Assembly (NCBI RefSeq): GCF_000219625.1 | Contig: NC_018214.1 | Location: 2,356,001 to 2,420,000 of the forward strand | Origin: Zymoseptoria tritici IPO323 | Taxonomy: Eukaryota; Ascomycota; Dothideomycetes; Mycosphaerellales; Mycosphaerellaceae | Length of the DNA: 64,000 nt | Direction of reading: 5' to 3' | Shown: positions 33,750 through 46,325 of the stretch, piece after piece | How positions within the stretch are numbered: position 1 is the first letter of the stretch | How the letters are laid out: each line of letters starts with the position of its first letter | Notes under the pieces: generated by a model | What the model saw: only the letters and a program-made list of their open reading frames with translations | The model's database searches: none | What the model was told of the DNA's origin: nothing | Program-made: the position numbers and the translations under genes

Positions 33750-36700
33750 AGCGACTAGTAAAGTAACTAACATTACTATACTACGCCTTATTATAAAAGC
33801 TCTAATTCGTATCCGTCTATCGGATCCTAGGATAATATAATAAGTCTAGGAGTTAGGTCGGTCGCTACCGCTCGTTATAAGTAAGGGTCCGTCCTTAGGT
33901 CCGGAAGCTCTATACTAATAGATAGTAAGGGCTAGTCGGCCTATATAATCTATTATCCTTTAACTACTACGTTCTCGTTAAAGCGTTCTAGACGGCTAAC
34001 ATTATTAACTAGTGTTACTAGGTTCTTAACACCTATAGCATATAGGTCTATAGCGTAAAACTAGGGTACTACGTTAGGATCCGGATCGACTTCTTTAGTC
34101 TTTAACGTCTCGTCCTAGTATGCCGCTACGACGGTATATACCTCTTTAACTAATTTTAGGGACGTATACTTTATATCTATAGACTCCCCGAAGCTAGCCT
34201 CTATAACCTCTCGTAGGTAGCTAGTATATATTACTAAGAGGGTTACCTCTTCTAGTTAATTCTTAATATCGAATGTCCTATTACGGCGGCTACTAATAAG
34301 AGTCTTTAAGTATCGATTAAGGAACTCGTTTGCCCGGTTAATCTCGAACTAATTATCCTCGGTACCTACTATATTTACGAACCTGTTCGCTAGTATCGCT
34401 CTTTATAGTACCGGATCTAACGCCTTAGAATCGGTTAGCTATTTTATCTATAATATAATAAAAGCGTAATTCTTATAGCTACGTATATAGAAGATTAGGA
34501 TATAGCGGTTAACGACTCGACGTAGTAGGCCGATGTTCGTATATTTAATAGCCCGGCTAAGTATATAATACGTCTCGACGATATATAGGAATCGGATATA
34601 GTTTCTTCGCTCTTCGTTTCTATCGATCCGGGTAGCTACTTTTTTAGTCGCATTTGCCTTCTTCCCCTACTACTTCTTCGAGGAGTACGAATTCTTTACC
34701 TTCTAGGTATTAGCTTTAGTAGCATCGGGATCTAGGTAACGAGTAGACGGTAAGAACGCCTTCTCGTATACCTTTCCGACTAGACCTATAAAGCCGTCGG
34801 CTAATAGCGCCTAGATATAGTTAGATATAATATGCCTCTTAGGAACTACTAGGTCGATTTCTTCGTATACGAATACTAGTACCCTTATATTAAAGCTATC
34901 GAGTATTAGTCGTTCTAAGTAGCTATACGACGCGTAAAATAATAGATATATCTTCCGCTCTATTATCTCCCGGTATACTAGGAGTAACGATTTAGCCCGG
35001 TAGCCCTCTCTACCGTTAAAATATTCTCGATTACTTATATTAGATACATTTTAAGGTAAAAGAGCCTAGGTAATAGTAGTACCTATTATATACGGTTAAA
35101 ATCGTCCTTATTCTCCTAGGACTCCTTTAGCTACGTCCGTATATTACTTACGAAGAGCTAATCGCCGTATATTAGAAGAATATACCTAGAGGGGTTATAC
35201 GTACTACCCGTAAAGTCCTCGACTAGCCGTCTAATATATAGAACGTCGTCCTTAGTACGTTCTCCGTCCGTAGGTAGTCGATTTCGAGTACTAGAGGGCT
35301 AGTCTCGACTAGTAGGAGGCGGATTCCGTAGCGTAGGGAGGCGGTTCTACGAGGTAGGCGGCTAGTATTATAAGCTAGGAGGCTAACTCTACGAGGTAGG
35401 TAGTAGATATTATAAGCTAGGAGGGCAGCTTTCCGAGGTAGGCGGCTAGTATTATAAGCTAGGAGGCTAACTCTACGAGGTAGGTAGTAGATATTATAAG
35501 CTAGGAGGGTAGCTTTACGAGGTAGGCGGCTAATATTATAAGCTAGGAGGGTAGCTTTACGAGGTAGGCGGCTAATATTACGAGGAGGGGGGCTAAATTT
35601 ATATACCGGGATAGTAGTTATTAGCTATAGGCGACTAATTTAGAGGAGCGGGTACCTAGGACTACCTAGTAAAGGGCTAGTTATAAGTAGTAGGAGGGCG
35701 TTCGTAGTAGTCGAAATTACTAGGGCGGTAGATCTAATCCGCGTTCTATCCTTTAACGGCCTGTTCGTATAATTCCCTAAGCTTAAGTTACTCCTCTAGT
35801 ATATTCTCTATAACGTTATAAGTGCCTTTAGTCGTACCCTCTTATTCGTAGATTAGGTTTATAGTAGTACTAATAGTTTTCTACTTTACTATACGATTAA
35901 AAGCCGGGAATTAAGGGAAGCCCTTTACTTTAGTCTAGTCGATGCTATTAGGGTTAGCTTCGCTACTAGTAGCAGTATCTCTACTAATACTAGGGTCCTA
36001 GCTAATATTCTTCTTCTTCTTCGGTTTCTTTTTTAAAATAGAATCGTTAGATTCGATACTAAATACCTATAATACGTCGGCTACATATACCCTAGCTATA
36101 GCGCTTACGATTAGGTAGAGTAAGATCGCCTTCTACTAAGCGTCGTACTAGTTGCCTAGGCTATCTAGGATGTCTTATAGCTAAAGCGGCCTATCCTCTC
36201 GGAATAGTTCTTTCTTTAGGCCTAAGCGTAGTACCTCGATACTCTTAAACTATTTTACGGTAGTAATATATTTTAGGACGTCCCGCCTACCGAAGCTATA
36301 CTAGCTAACGCGGGCAAAGTAATCTAGGTTATCGAATATACTATATATAAGGTTAGACCGGCCAAATGCCTTAATACGAATAGTAGCTAGGTCGTAGAGC
36401 ATCCGGTTATAACGGTATATACTCTTCGGGTATCTATATATACCTAGTCTAGCTAGGACTATAAGAACGCGACGTTTAATACCTTAACTCTATAGGTAAA
36501 CTCCTAACTATATAGCGAACTAGTTCCCGGATCGAGGATGTCTTATACGTAGAAGTATACTAGAAATAAGACTAACGCAGCGGAGTATTAACTTAGAGAG
36601 ATCCTAAGCTACTAGTAAGCCTAAGAGCTCCTTTACGAGAGCCTAAATAGATAGGACGTACTAACCTATAGCTACTACCGCGTCTCTATAATCTAGTTCC

Positions 36701-37200
36701 TCTACGGGTAGTTTTCTATTCTAAGACCCGAACTCCTATATAGACTTAGCAACAGAACCTATACGTACTAATATTACTTACCTTCCGTCCCTTTAGATCC
36801 TCGAGCTCTTTCGCTAGACTCGTAGTACTTAGCTACTTACTATTAGACATATATAGTGCGATATACTCTACTACTTTATCCTCCTATAGAATCCGTACTA
36901 ACTTTACCGCCCTAGTAGCCGCCCGCTCGCCCTAGTTAGGTATATTCTATTCTTTCTTAGTCGTTATATAAAGCGTTAGGAAGTCCTCGAACGATAGATA
37001 CTACCTACGAATAGTCTATAATATAAAGTCTACTTTCTCGCGAGCGGACTTCGAGTCGCTATACTAGTTGTTCCCTCTCTTCCTCTAGGTCGGCTTAGGT
37101 TTCGTCTACTAGCTAGTATTAGTCGTAGATAGCGGCGAGCCCTTAGGCGGATTAGATAGCGACTAGGGGGTAGGTAGACGAGGACTACGCCTATAGCGAG
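33750..37200 (-). pseudogene. Decayed DUF6589-like transposase candidate of the TIR element
   Basis: Minus-strand coding trace of about 3.4 kb, read through RIP stops with at least one frameshift (near 35030-35060). The start region has a helical domain (KVDFILQTIRRQYLSFEDFL) as in DUF6589 proteins. Then come LLRIRHPRSGNQFAIQLGVY, RVLIVLARLGIYR and an FDNLDYFARVSQ motif like the family's D-N box. A Lys-rich patch and a Pro/Gln/Ser-rich repeat region (35346-35590) follow, then STYNPSRYILLIYGDQLFVS and FHLKM-type motifs and a long helical C-terminus. Protein size (about 1100 residues) and motif order fit the fungal DUF6589 family, which I believe is transposon-linked. It is the best candidate for the enzyme that moved the 26.5-kb element, but the call needs a profile search. 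Confidence 0.5.
35346..35590 (-). repeat. 42-bp minisatellite, about 5.8 copies, inside the DUF6589-like ORF
   Basis: The unit TCTACGAGGTAGGCGGCTAG plus ATTATAAGCTAGGAGG-type sequence starts at 35346, 35388, 35430, 35472, 35514 and 35556. A 42-bp period means a 14-residue repeat on the minus strand (PPSSQYQPPTS-like after allowing for RIP). The repeat is a disordered linker between the two conserved parts of the ORF. Confidence 0.85.
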
Positions 37201-37479
37201 AACTAGAAGCTAACTATTATTAATTTATATTATAAGATATTAATATTAACTTAGCTTAAGATAAAGTCGACGATAGTATTAACTAATATTAACTAAGAGC
37301 CTAGTAGCTAAAAATATACTTATAACTTAGCATTCTTAGTAAAATAAACTATCTAGCGCTAACTACCTCTTCTCTCTATTTAGCTTATCTATATAACTAT
37401 TAATCTACCCGAGTCGATACCGCTAATAAACCCTATTTACGACCCGCTTCCTACCTCGAGATATTTCCGTAGTTATAGG

Positions 37480-38570
37480 CGACTAGGCCGCTTCGGAAGA
37501 TACTAGAGAAATAAGAGTAGGCGTATAAGAGCCTCGACGATTAGGATCTAATTCTATACCGAATCTACGTACTAGCGAGGCTCGGGCAATAATAGGACTA
37601 GGAGCCGCGCTCTTACCCTTCCGAGAGCCTACCGCCGTAGGGCTAGGAACTACTATAGAAGGTAGAGGCTAGGCGCTAGTAGAATAGCCGGGAGTAGGTA
37701 GGGGAGGAGCTTTCGCCTTCCCTTAGCGGCGCTTAGAACTAGTAACGACTAAGGAGGTAGGCGATACCGGAGAAGGTATACGAGTAAGAACTAAGCGAGT
37801 ACTACTAGTAGTAAAGGCGACGATACGAGGGTCCGGAGCACTAGTAGACCTTACTTCCTAAGAGGCTACGAAATAATCCTATTCTCGACTAGAAGAGGCC
37901 TCTTCTCGTCGGAGACGCTAGCGCTAGCGCTCCTCCTAGCGCTCCCTCTCCCGACCCTCGCGCTTAGTTATAAGCTCCTATAGCCGCTAAGCTTTAATAG
38001 ACTCCGCGACCTTACGTAGTATCGATAACTACGGTACTAGTATACCGGATAATTTAGAAGAGACTACGAAGTCGATACCCGTATAGAGGCCTTAGATCCG
38101 GCTATAGCTAAAATCGGGTAGCGCGTCCTCTATACCGTACGCTTTAGCGAGGTAGTTAACTACGTACGAAGGTAGTAGAGACCTAGGTACTCCCGGAAAG
38201 ACGGCGTTACTATAGTATAAACGAGCGGCTCCGGACTCCTATTTAATTAGACTATCGCGGATCGACTTAAAGTATAGCGAAGTAATACTTACCGCCGTAC
38301 GAGGACCTAGATTAGTCGCCTATTTAAGTATATAATCCGAGGGTAGAGCGGACGCCGGCGAGTAGAGATCGTAATAGATACGTCCTACTACTAGCCTAGG
38401 TACCTTAGAAAATAACTTAAGTGCCGTAACGCGGCGATAAGACAGTAGGTAGGACGTACTACTCGGCGGATAAGCGTTAATAAACTTCTAGACATATCTA
38501 TCTATCTTATCGCGCTTCTACTAATTCGTTAGTTTACCCTTCTTCTTCTTCGACTAGCTAACCTAAAGAG
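37480..38570 (-). pseudogene. Decayed accessory ORF B of the TIR element, unrecognised
   Basis: Minus-strand trace with few RIP stops: a basic start (KKKKGKLTNQQKRDKIDRY), a structured middle (AYPPSSTSYLLSYRRVTALK and LPSYVVNYLAKAYGIEDALP) and a strongly charged coiled-coil-like tail (REGREREREEERQRQRLRRE). It lies just upstream of the DUF6589-like ORF in the same direction. It could be a DNA-binding partner protein or a first exon. I do not recognise the family. Confidence 0.45.
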
Positions 38571-38607
38571 GCTTATTAATATCTAAACTAGCGTCTAATA
38601 GGTAATC

Positions 38608-38621
38608 TACGGTAGCGTTAG
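38608..38621. repeat. Target site duplication of the full-length LINE, left copy
   Basis: TACGGTAGCGTTAG, repeated exactly at 44216-44229 directly after the AAAC-repeat tail. Confidence 0.9.
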
Positions 38622-39592
38622 CAACTCGGTAACATCATCGACATCCGCACTTCCATTGCACACCCAATATTGACCCGATTATCACCAAACACGCACCATT
38701 CGAAAGCCCTTATTAAGGCCGTTCTAACGAACCCGCATTTACCCCGCTGCCCTTAAAACCTACGCCGCTACTAGAGTTCAAAGATTCACCTTGTTGCCCC
38801 CTTTGGGGTGCAAATTTGAACCTAAACTCCGGGATTTGGCCCCTACCTCCGAAACCTTATTCCGACCTTACCTCCCCTACACTCGAAACATTCCCTATTT
38901 AGGGCATTGCACAAGGAAGGTTCACAACCTGTACTACAACACTTTAATACACTACAATACAACTAATACGCCGCCGATTCGGACGCCGTATAGCCCGTTT
39001 AAAAGCCCTCGACGAGAGCTTTTATTCTAGCTATTAAACGCCTAATTTGGTCGAATTTTAAAAGAGCTAAAGGCTAAACAAGAGCAGTGTTCCTAGGATA
39101 CACAAACACATATATATATATATACTTAGTTCTCTCTACACTAGAGTTACCTATTATCCTACGCCGCCGAGAGAGGAAGCTAAAGGAGTAGTATAGTTTA
39201 GTAAGGACGAATTTGCACCTCTAGGGATTAGAGTAGTAGTACTAGCTATATAGCTAGATACTCTATATAGAGTATAGGCCTACCTTTCCCTAGAGACAAA
39301 GGTTATCCCGAACCTACTACGGCTACCTGTAGAACGCCTCTAAAGCCTACTATAAAGACGCACGTTGCTGCAGGCTAGAGTACTTCCTAGAAGCAGAGGT
39401 ATATTTATATATCTCTTCTCTCCTCTTTAAAGTATACCTTCTCCTATACTTTTGTATAGTAGGGAGAAGAGTGCCCTAGTGTCGCAAGTAGGCTAGGACC
39501 CGAACGCGATTAGAAATAGAGACGAACAAGTAGCCCTCTCGGCGTAAGACCGCTAAGCCTCTTTTTAAACAACAAATAACAACAACAAGACA
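38622..39592 (+). other. 5' UTR / internal promoter region of the LINE
   Basis: Begins CAACTCGGTAACATCATCGA. The first 400 bp are little mutated. An open frame at 38791-39030 is present, but it has no recognisable character and I do not annotate it as a gene. LINE 5' regions usually carry the internal promoter. Confidence 0.5.
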
Positions 39593-40745
39593 ATGTCTAC
39601 CGAGACGGAAATAACAGATGCAAGCTTAGCCCCTTAGACTCTAAAAGCTACGGCTAGAGGGGACAAGGAAGTTACGTTTAAGTCTCTTAAAACCCTACCG
39701 TTGCCGAAGGAACTACTAGAAAGAACCGGCATTCCTTTCCTACCTAGGAAAAGGCAAAACCCCTTCGAATTTAGTAGCTCCCCGACTCGTAGCCCTTCTC
39801 TTAGAAAGAAACAAATACTCTCTTGCACGCCCGCGAACGAGAAGATCCTACAAGCCCGACAGCTACTAGTCGAAGCAGCGGGGGATCTAGGCGGGATTCT
39901 AAAAGAACAAACCCGGGTTCTCGACCTTCTTAAAGTCTTTCGGCACTTTACCGAGCATATAGACTTTAGGACAACATCCCAAATCCTCGCAAAGCAAGTC
40001 TCGAACCTAGAAACGACAACAAAGAAACTAGCAGCACAGGCGAAGAAGCCTACTTTCGCAGACGTTATTAAAGGAGATAGCGGATCCGCTACCTCTACCT
40101 CTACCTCCTCGACAACAAAGACAATATAATAACAACAACAATAACAATAACAATAGTAGACGACCGTCTCCCGGAGGGCTAGCAAGCCGAAAGAACAAGC
40201 AGAACCGATGCCTCTTATCCTTGTACTAAAGGATAAAGAGAAGGAACTCGACTAGATCGCAACCCGAGACAAAATTAACAACGCTCTTAAAGGCGAAGAC
40301 TAAGAGCTAGCTATCCTTACGATAAAGAAATCGTTTCGGGGTAATATTGTCCTAAACTTTGTAACAGAGAAAGCCCGCTAACGAACGATCGATAGCCTTA
40401 CTAAGGTTACCGATATCGTAGGTAAGGCATAGGTAATAGAGGACTCTCTCTAGTATAAGGTTATAGTCTACGGCGTCTCGACCGCGAACTTTAACACGCT
40501 AACAGGCCTATAGGACATTTAACGAGAAATTAAGACCTTTAATAGAGGTCTTAAACTCGCAGGCACCCCGATTTAGCTAACAAACGAAGAGAGAAGAAGG
40601 ACTCTTACTAGGGCGACAGTTCTAGTAGGTTTTACTACCGAGGAGGAGGCAAAAAGGGCTATTTAAAACCGTCTATACGTAGGCGCGGACAGCCTAAGAG
40701 TCGAGAAGGCGAAGGATCGTATATAACAGAAAGGGAGGCCCCTAG
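39593..40745 (+). pseudogene. LINE ORF1 (nucleic-acid-binding protein), RIP-inactivated
   Basis: ATG at 39593 (ACAAGACAATG), then one TAG near 39635, then a clean stretch to 40129 with SPTRSPSLRKKQ, helical EKILQARQLLVEAAGDLGG and AKKPTFADVIKGDSGSAT. The trace continues with RIP stops through NNALKGED-ELAILTIKKSFRGN and KVTDIVGKA to about 40740, as in fungal LINE ORF1 proteins with an RRM-like part. The antisense frame at 39634-40185 is a shadow. Confidence 0.7.
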
Positions 40746-40759
40746 AACGTTCTACATGT

Positions 40760-43700
40760 TAGAACACTCTCTACGGATTTTCTATGTTAATCTTAACTAA
40801 TCTATCGAGGCTACAGAGTCTACCTTAGACGTCGCGGTTAAGCAGAAAGCCGACCTTCTACTAGTCTAGGAACTATAGACTATAGAAGACCCGATAATAG
40901 GCTACAAAGAGACAAAATCTATCGCATACCGGGATTATAACTAGCTATTCCTAACGACTATAGATTCGACGATCCGGCTAAGAACAATGCTATATATTAG
41001 CATAAGACTTAACGTTAATATCTCTCCTATTTTATTAGACGACAGCGACATACTTTCCTTTATTATTTTAGACAAGAAGGGTAACAAGATCTAGATAGTT
41101 AATCTCTATAACGAGAAGGACCTTTAGGATACCGAGAACCCGCAAAACTAACGAACAATAGAGAGAAGCCTCTACTCTCTACGCAACACGTTCCTTCTAA
41201 ATACTCTACTAGTAGGAGACTTTAACCTTAGACACCCGTCCTAGGATCCGAGGGGAAAAGATACTACTAGTGCCCGCGAATTTATAGAGTAGATAGAAGA
41301 CTAGGGCTTTACTCTACGTAATACAATAGGTGTCGGGACCTTCTATAGGCCGTACCTAGACGCAGAGTCGGTCCTAGACCTTACGTTTACAAGAGGATCC
41401 TTATCTACGAAAGAAATCGACTAGAGAACGATTCCGACAGGCTTAGACTATAAGGCTATATTTATAGACCTTATTAGCGCGTAAGATCGAGCCTAATAGA
41501 AGAAAGTAGTTCTAGATATAGCTTCCGCGGATTAGGAACTATTTACAGATCTCCTAATAAGTAAGGCGACGTCTATTAACTATACGAACTCCCTCGACGA
41601 CATCGCAGACTCCTTTACCTCGTATATTACTAAATCGATGCGGGGAGTAATCTTAGAGAAAGTAGTACACGCCTACGCAAAACCTTAGTAGAATAGAGAG
41701 CTACGCACGCTACGCCGTATAATGTCTAGAACATATAGACAGACCTTTACCTACGGACGTATGCCGACGCTAGACGAGAAAGAGGCGTATACGAAAGCGA
41801 GAAACGAGTACTTCTAAGCTATTAAAACAGCTAAGAAGAACTACTAGAACGCTTTCCTCGAAAAAGAAGACTCGAAATCTATCTTTAAAGCTATGTCCTA
41901 TACTAGGAATAGCAGCCGAAGACAGATACCTACGATAAACAACGAAGATTCTTTCGAGGGGAAATGTAAGGCCTTCTTCGAAGCCTTATTTCCGCGCCCT
42001 CCTACCGAGGAACCTCTACCTAGCCGTTAGGAAGTATATACAGCCGGGGATTAGGGCTAGACTACGCTAACCGAAGAGGAACTCGCTGCCGCCTATAGTA
42101 CGAAGATAGTAAAAGGAAAAACGCCGGGCCTAAACGGTATTACGCAAGCTATTATTAGTCAAGCGTACGGCACTATTCCTATTACCTTTCTACGTATATA
42201 TAGTAGGCTACTCGACGAAGGATACTACCCCCGATGCTAGAAAGTTGCGATAGGCGTAGTTCTAGCAAAGCCGGGAAAACTAGACTATTCGGTCCCTAAG
42301 GCCTACCAAGTTATCTCTCTCCTAAACTACCTCGGCAAGATTAGCGAGAGAATACTCGCAAAACGCCTAGGGATTATCGTAGAGACGAAGCCCCTTCTAT
42401 ACGACTCGTAGTTAGGAGGGCGAAAGAAGAAATCGGCTATCGATACGGTACTTCTCTTAACGAACGAAATCGAGGAGAATCGAAGAAAGAAAAAGAAGAC
42501 TTCGGTTATCTTCCTCGACGTAAGAGGAGCATACGACTATATTACAAAGAACCGACTATTAAGAATAATAATCTAGTTAAGGCTTCCGTATAGCCTTATA
42601 CATTAGGTTTAGTCGTTTATAAGTAATAGACGCCTACGAATAGCATTCGACGGACAGATATAGGAATTCTAGGACGTAGAGATCGGCGTTCCGTAAGGCA
42701 GCCCGATATCTCCTATCCTCTTTCTTATCTATACGCGCGATATATTCTTCTCGCTATAAGGAGTTACTCCTAGTTCCTACGTCGACGACATTAGACTATC
42801 TACCTCGTTTACGTCCCTTAAGAAGAACTCTAAGGTACTAGAACGTAAGGTAAGAAGGCTAATAGACCTAGGAAAGAAGAACTCGATTACTTTCGACCTA
42901 GCAAAGATAGACCTAGTACACTTCTCGAAAGGGAAAGGGTCCGATTGCCTAGTAATTCTTCTAAACGGCAATATTATTCGCCCGGCAAAGAAAGCGATAA
43001 GGTAGCTTAGGATTTAGCTAGACGCCGGTCTTACCTTTAAGGAGTATATTATAATAAGATCGGCACAAGCATAAGCAGCATTCTATCGATTAGAAAGACT
43101 AGCAAATACCGAACGCGGTCTATCTTCTATATTGTTAAGAAAGATCTACCTAGCCTACGTTACTATAATAGCAGACTACGGGGCCCTAGTTTAGTAGCGG
43201 TCGAAAAAGAGCATAAAACCTCTAGTATCTCTACAAAGTAAAGCTTATAGAAAGATCCTAGGCGTTTTCCGTACCGCCCTAAACGTCCCGTCCGAAGTAG
43301 AGTTAAATCTCTTCCCCCCGGATCTACGCCTAGAGAGATAGTTAATTTTATACTCTCTACGCGTAGCGAAGCTACCCGAAAACTACCTTATAAGACTCGC
43401 TATCTAAAGCGCGCCTTCGGATACGCGAGAAGTCCGATACGAGGACTCGAGAGAGATACTTCCGTAAAAACGACAGAGAACATAGATACAACTACTCTAT
43501 TATCGACTCCGACAATATAAGCATTTCGTAGAATATAAGAGGGCTAACTACGCAAAAGACGATCTCTTTAGCGTCTAGAAAACCCGATACGAAATAGCAA
43601 GATAACAGGAGATTAATAAGGTACCTAGGAATACAAATAGCTACCTTAGTCGATTTCTATAGAGCTCGCTAGGAAAATATAGAATAGGAGGTAGACGCGC

Positions 43701-44010
43701 TTTAACTAGTGCCTTCTATACTATCCTATTAGGACACGGATACCTAAAGTCCTATCTCTATCGCTTTAGACACGTAACGACGCTAGACTGCCCTTGCGGA
43801 CGATAAGAAACAGCAGAACACCTCGTATGTAGCTGCCCTATCTACAATGTATTTAGGCTACTACCGCTACGATAAGTACAATCTCTACTAGAAATAGTAG
43901 AAGATAAGGAACTCCGGAAACACCTTACTACCTTTCTCTCGGATACAAAGATTGCTTCTAGGTCCTAGTACCTAGCAAGAGGCGAAGACGAGACCGTCTA
44001 GCCTATACTC
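40760..44010 (+). pseudogene. LINE ORF2: AP-endonuclease, reverse transcriptase, Cys/His motif; RIP-inactivated
   Basis: Endonuclease at about 40760-41480: FYVNLN-like start, QKADLLLVQE, LLVGDFNLRHP (41216-41239), LDLTFTRG and a final D-YKAIF strand. The linker is helical. Reverse transcriptase at about 42290-42960: VISLLNYLGKI, VIFLDVRGAYD, EIGVPQGSPISPILF (some Gln inferred from TAA) and the catalytic box YVDDIRL at 42778. The C-terminus has C-P-C-G, then H-L-V-C-S-C-P (about 43790-43850), the usual LINE Cys/His motif. Domain order defines the class. Several TAG/TAA break the frame. Confidence 0.88.
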
Positions 44011-44215
44011 CTTTTACTTTTCCTTATTTGTCTTTCTTTAAAGTCCTTCGATACTAGCTTGCTACTATCCTAGGCACAGGTCTTTCCCTAAGGTTAAGAG
44101 ATACGAGAGAACAACGATTGTACATAGATAGACTGCTATCGCGAGACAGCCGTCCTACATAGTTATAGACTCCTATAGGACGTAAATGGAACAAACAAAC
44201 AAACAAACAAACAAA

Positions 44216-44229
44216 TACGGTAGCGTTAG
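44216..44229. repeat. Target site duplication of the full-length LINE, right copy
   Basis: TACGGTAGCGTTAG, identical to 38608-38621. The preceding 25 bp are the (AAAC)n tail. Confidence 0.9.
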
Positions 44230-46247
44230 AGCTCGTAGGCGTTACGGTATCGTCGTCTACTTAGCTCTACTATCTCGTAGGGATCTAAGAGTCCGGCGGC
44301 CTTTATATAACCTAATTACCGAGTATCTATAGATTATATAGGAACGTAAACGAACTAGCTCCCTATTTTCGACTATCTCGGACTACGCGGCTAGTACGCT
44401 AGATAATAGTACGTATAGTACCGTTTATAGCTAGTCGGTACTATATAATACGTTTAATATTAGGTAAGTTAACCCCTAGGCTAAGCGCCTTAGTAGCTAG
44501 AAGGATACGGATATAGGAGTCGGGCTTCTAGAACTCTCGGATAATATTCGCCTAAGTCCTTCTTACGGTCCTACCGTAGTAAGTCCTTACGAGCTAGTAT
44601 ACTTCGTCCGAACTTAGCTAACTAGGATACCTTACTTAGATATAGGCCCGGAGACTAGTAGTAGCGGTATAGATACCGGTACGGCTATTAATAAAGATAA
44701 CTGTCTTCTCTACGCTCTAAGGTCTAGTAACGCTGTCCGGGCCGACTAGGTCTACGAGTAGATACCGAAGCGCCTACTAGTTCGTTAGCATCCTGTCCGG
44801 AATAGTATAATACTATATTAATATCTCCGGCCGATCGATCGGATCGCGAATAAGCCGAGTATCCGAGTTAAACCCGGCCGCCTCTAAATATTTAAGTAGA
44901 GTAGACGTATTAAGCGTCGTAGAGTAGCCGTAAAACTTTACCCGCTTATAAAGTATAGTCCGGAGGTTCTTTAGCTAGGTATACTATTTCCGGAACCCTC
45001 CTCCCTTAATACCCTATTAGTATATAAGATAAAACTTATCGTAGACGAGTATTCCTAGCCTTTTCTTTACGTCGGTCCTTATTATAAGCTTCCGGAACTA
45101 GGACTATATAGCTATCTCTAGAGATAATATTAAGTAGGTATATATACTAGAATATAGGAGTTTCTAGTCTTCCGCCGTAGTACTAGCCTTCGTATTATAT
45201 ATTAGTATAACTAGCTTAGCTCCTATAGCTTCGATCCTCTTAAATTATTCCCTACTAATCTAGTTTAAGGGTAAGATTAGGATTAATATCCTATTACGGA
45301 TAATAGGCTATACCTAGAAGACTAGACTCTTACCTACGGACGAGTAGCGATCTAGATAAGATCTCGGTTATTAAATAGTAGCTAGTAGAGTGCCCGGACC
45401 TATAGCGGGCGAGCGTAGTAGGGAAGGAGGAGTCGTACTACCTACTAAACTAAACATATCTACTAAGCGGTAGTTATAGGTAGCCCGCCGTCGACGGGGA
45501 TAGGCTCGTCGATCGCTTAGTTAATTATATTACGTATATAAAGAAACGCCCGCCGGCGCGATAGAATAAATAGACTACTAACTATATCTTTAGGTATCTT
45601 AAGGGATAGCGTACCGTTAGCGCCTACCGGACCGAGCTAGGTAGAACGTACGGCTTCCGGGTTAGTATTCTACCGCTATATATTATATAGCGCCTAAAGT
45701 ACGACCTTCTCTATACCTATATTATTAACCTCTACTAGCGTACGTAATAGAGTAGCGGTTATCTTAGCTACCTATTCGCGTTACCTAGCGAAATAGATCC
45801 TTATATCCCCTCTACCTAGGACCTTCTATATAGATAAATCTTCCTCGGACGCCTTAACGGATACTTATAAACTACCCTAAAGCCCTCCTATATCGTCGAA
45901 GTTACTAGGTACGTCCGAAAGCCCGCTATCGCTACTATCGTCGTCGCCTAGGTACCTATCGAACTAGTCTAGTAAGGTAGCTATACGCTCGATATCTATA
46001 CTAGGAGACTACTCTTACGATCGATTTTCCTCGACGACCGACGTCCCTATACTATTCTTATCTTATCTAGTACTACTAGTACTAAAGCTACTTAAGATAT
46101 CGCTAGCGTAAGATCGGGGATTAGCGACCTTTAGTTATCTATAGCGGGCCTTCGGAGGAGCTATTAGAGAATTAGGGACTATAACTTTATAGAGGGAGCG
46201 CGTACGGTTCTAGTAGATATAGTTTTGTTAGTATTAGTCGCTAACTA
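44230..46247. other. RIP-mutated right arm of the island 2 element
   Basis: CA/TG-poor and CG-rich like the rest of the core. Both strands are full of stops. I could not read a convincing protein, though weak minus-strand traces exist. This is where extra ORFs of the element would lie. Confidence 0.4.
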
Positions 46248-46325
46248 CGACCTCTAATAGAGCTCGCGTCCTACTATATAAACGCGTTATTAAGATACGA
46301 GGTACGCGGGCTCTATTAGAGGTCG
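46248..46325. repeat. Near-perfect subterminal inverted repeat (22-bp arms)
   Basis: CGACCTCTAATAGAGCTCGC at 46248 is mirrored by GCGGGCTCTATTAGAGGTCG ending at 46325, with one mismatch in the shared core and a 34-bp loop. About 100 bp further right, AGTGTCGC (from about 46423) and GCGACACT (about 46455-46462) form another short hairpin. Such subterminal hairpins can be transposase-binding or foldback structures. Confidence 0.75.

Larger units (their letters stand above)
38622..44215 (+). mobile_element. Near full-length LINE (non-LTR retrotransposon, Tad1/I-like), moderately RIP-mutated
   Basis: 5.6 kb between 14-bp target duplications. It has a 5' UTR of about 970 bp, ORF1, ORF2 with endonuclease, reverse transcriptase and a terminal Cys/His motif, and an (AAAC)n tail instead of poly(A). 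The 5' UTR and parts of the ORFs keep CA/TG dinucleotides, so it is younger or less mutated than the surrounding TIR element. A 3' fragment of the same family in opposite orientation lies at 24743-25521. It was inserted into the right half of the TIR element core. In-frame RIP stops make it inactive. Confidence 0.92.

Noticed and set aside
39634..40185. 183-codon minus-strand frame in the LINE
   Set aside because: Antisense shadow of LINE ORF1.
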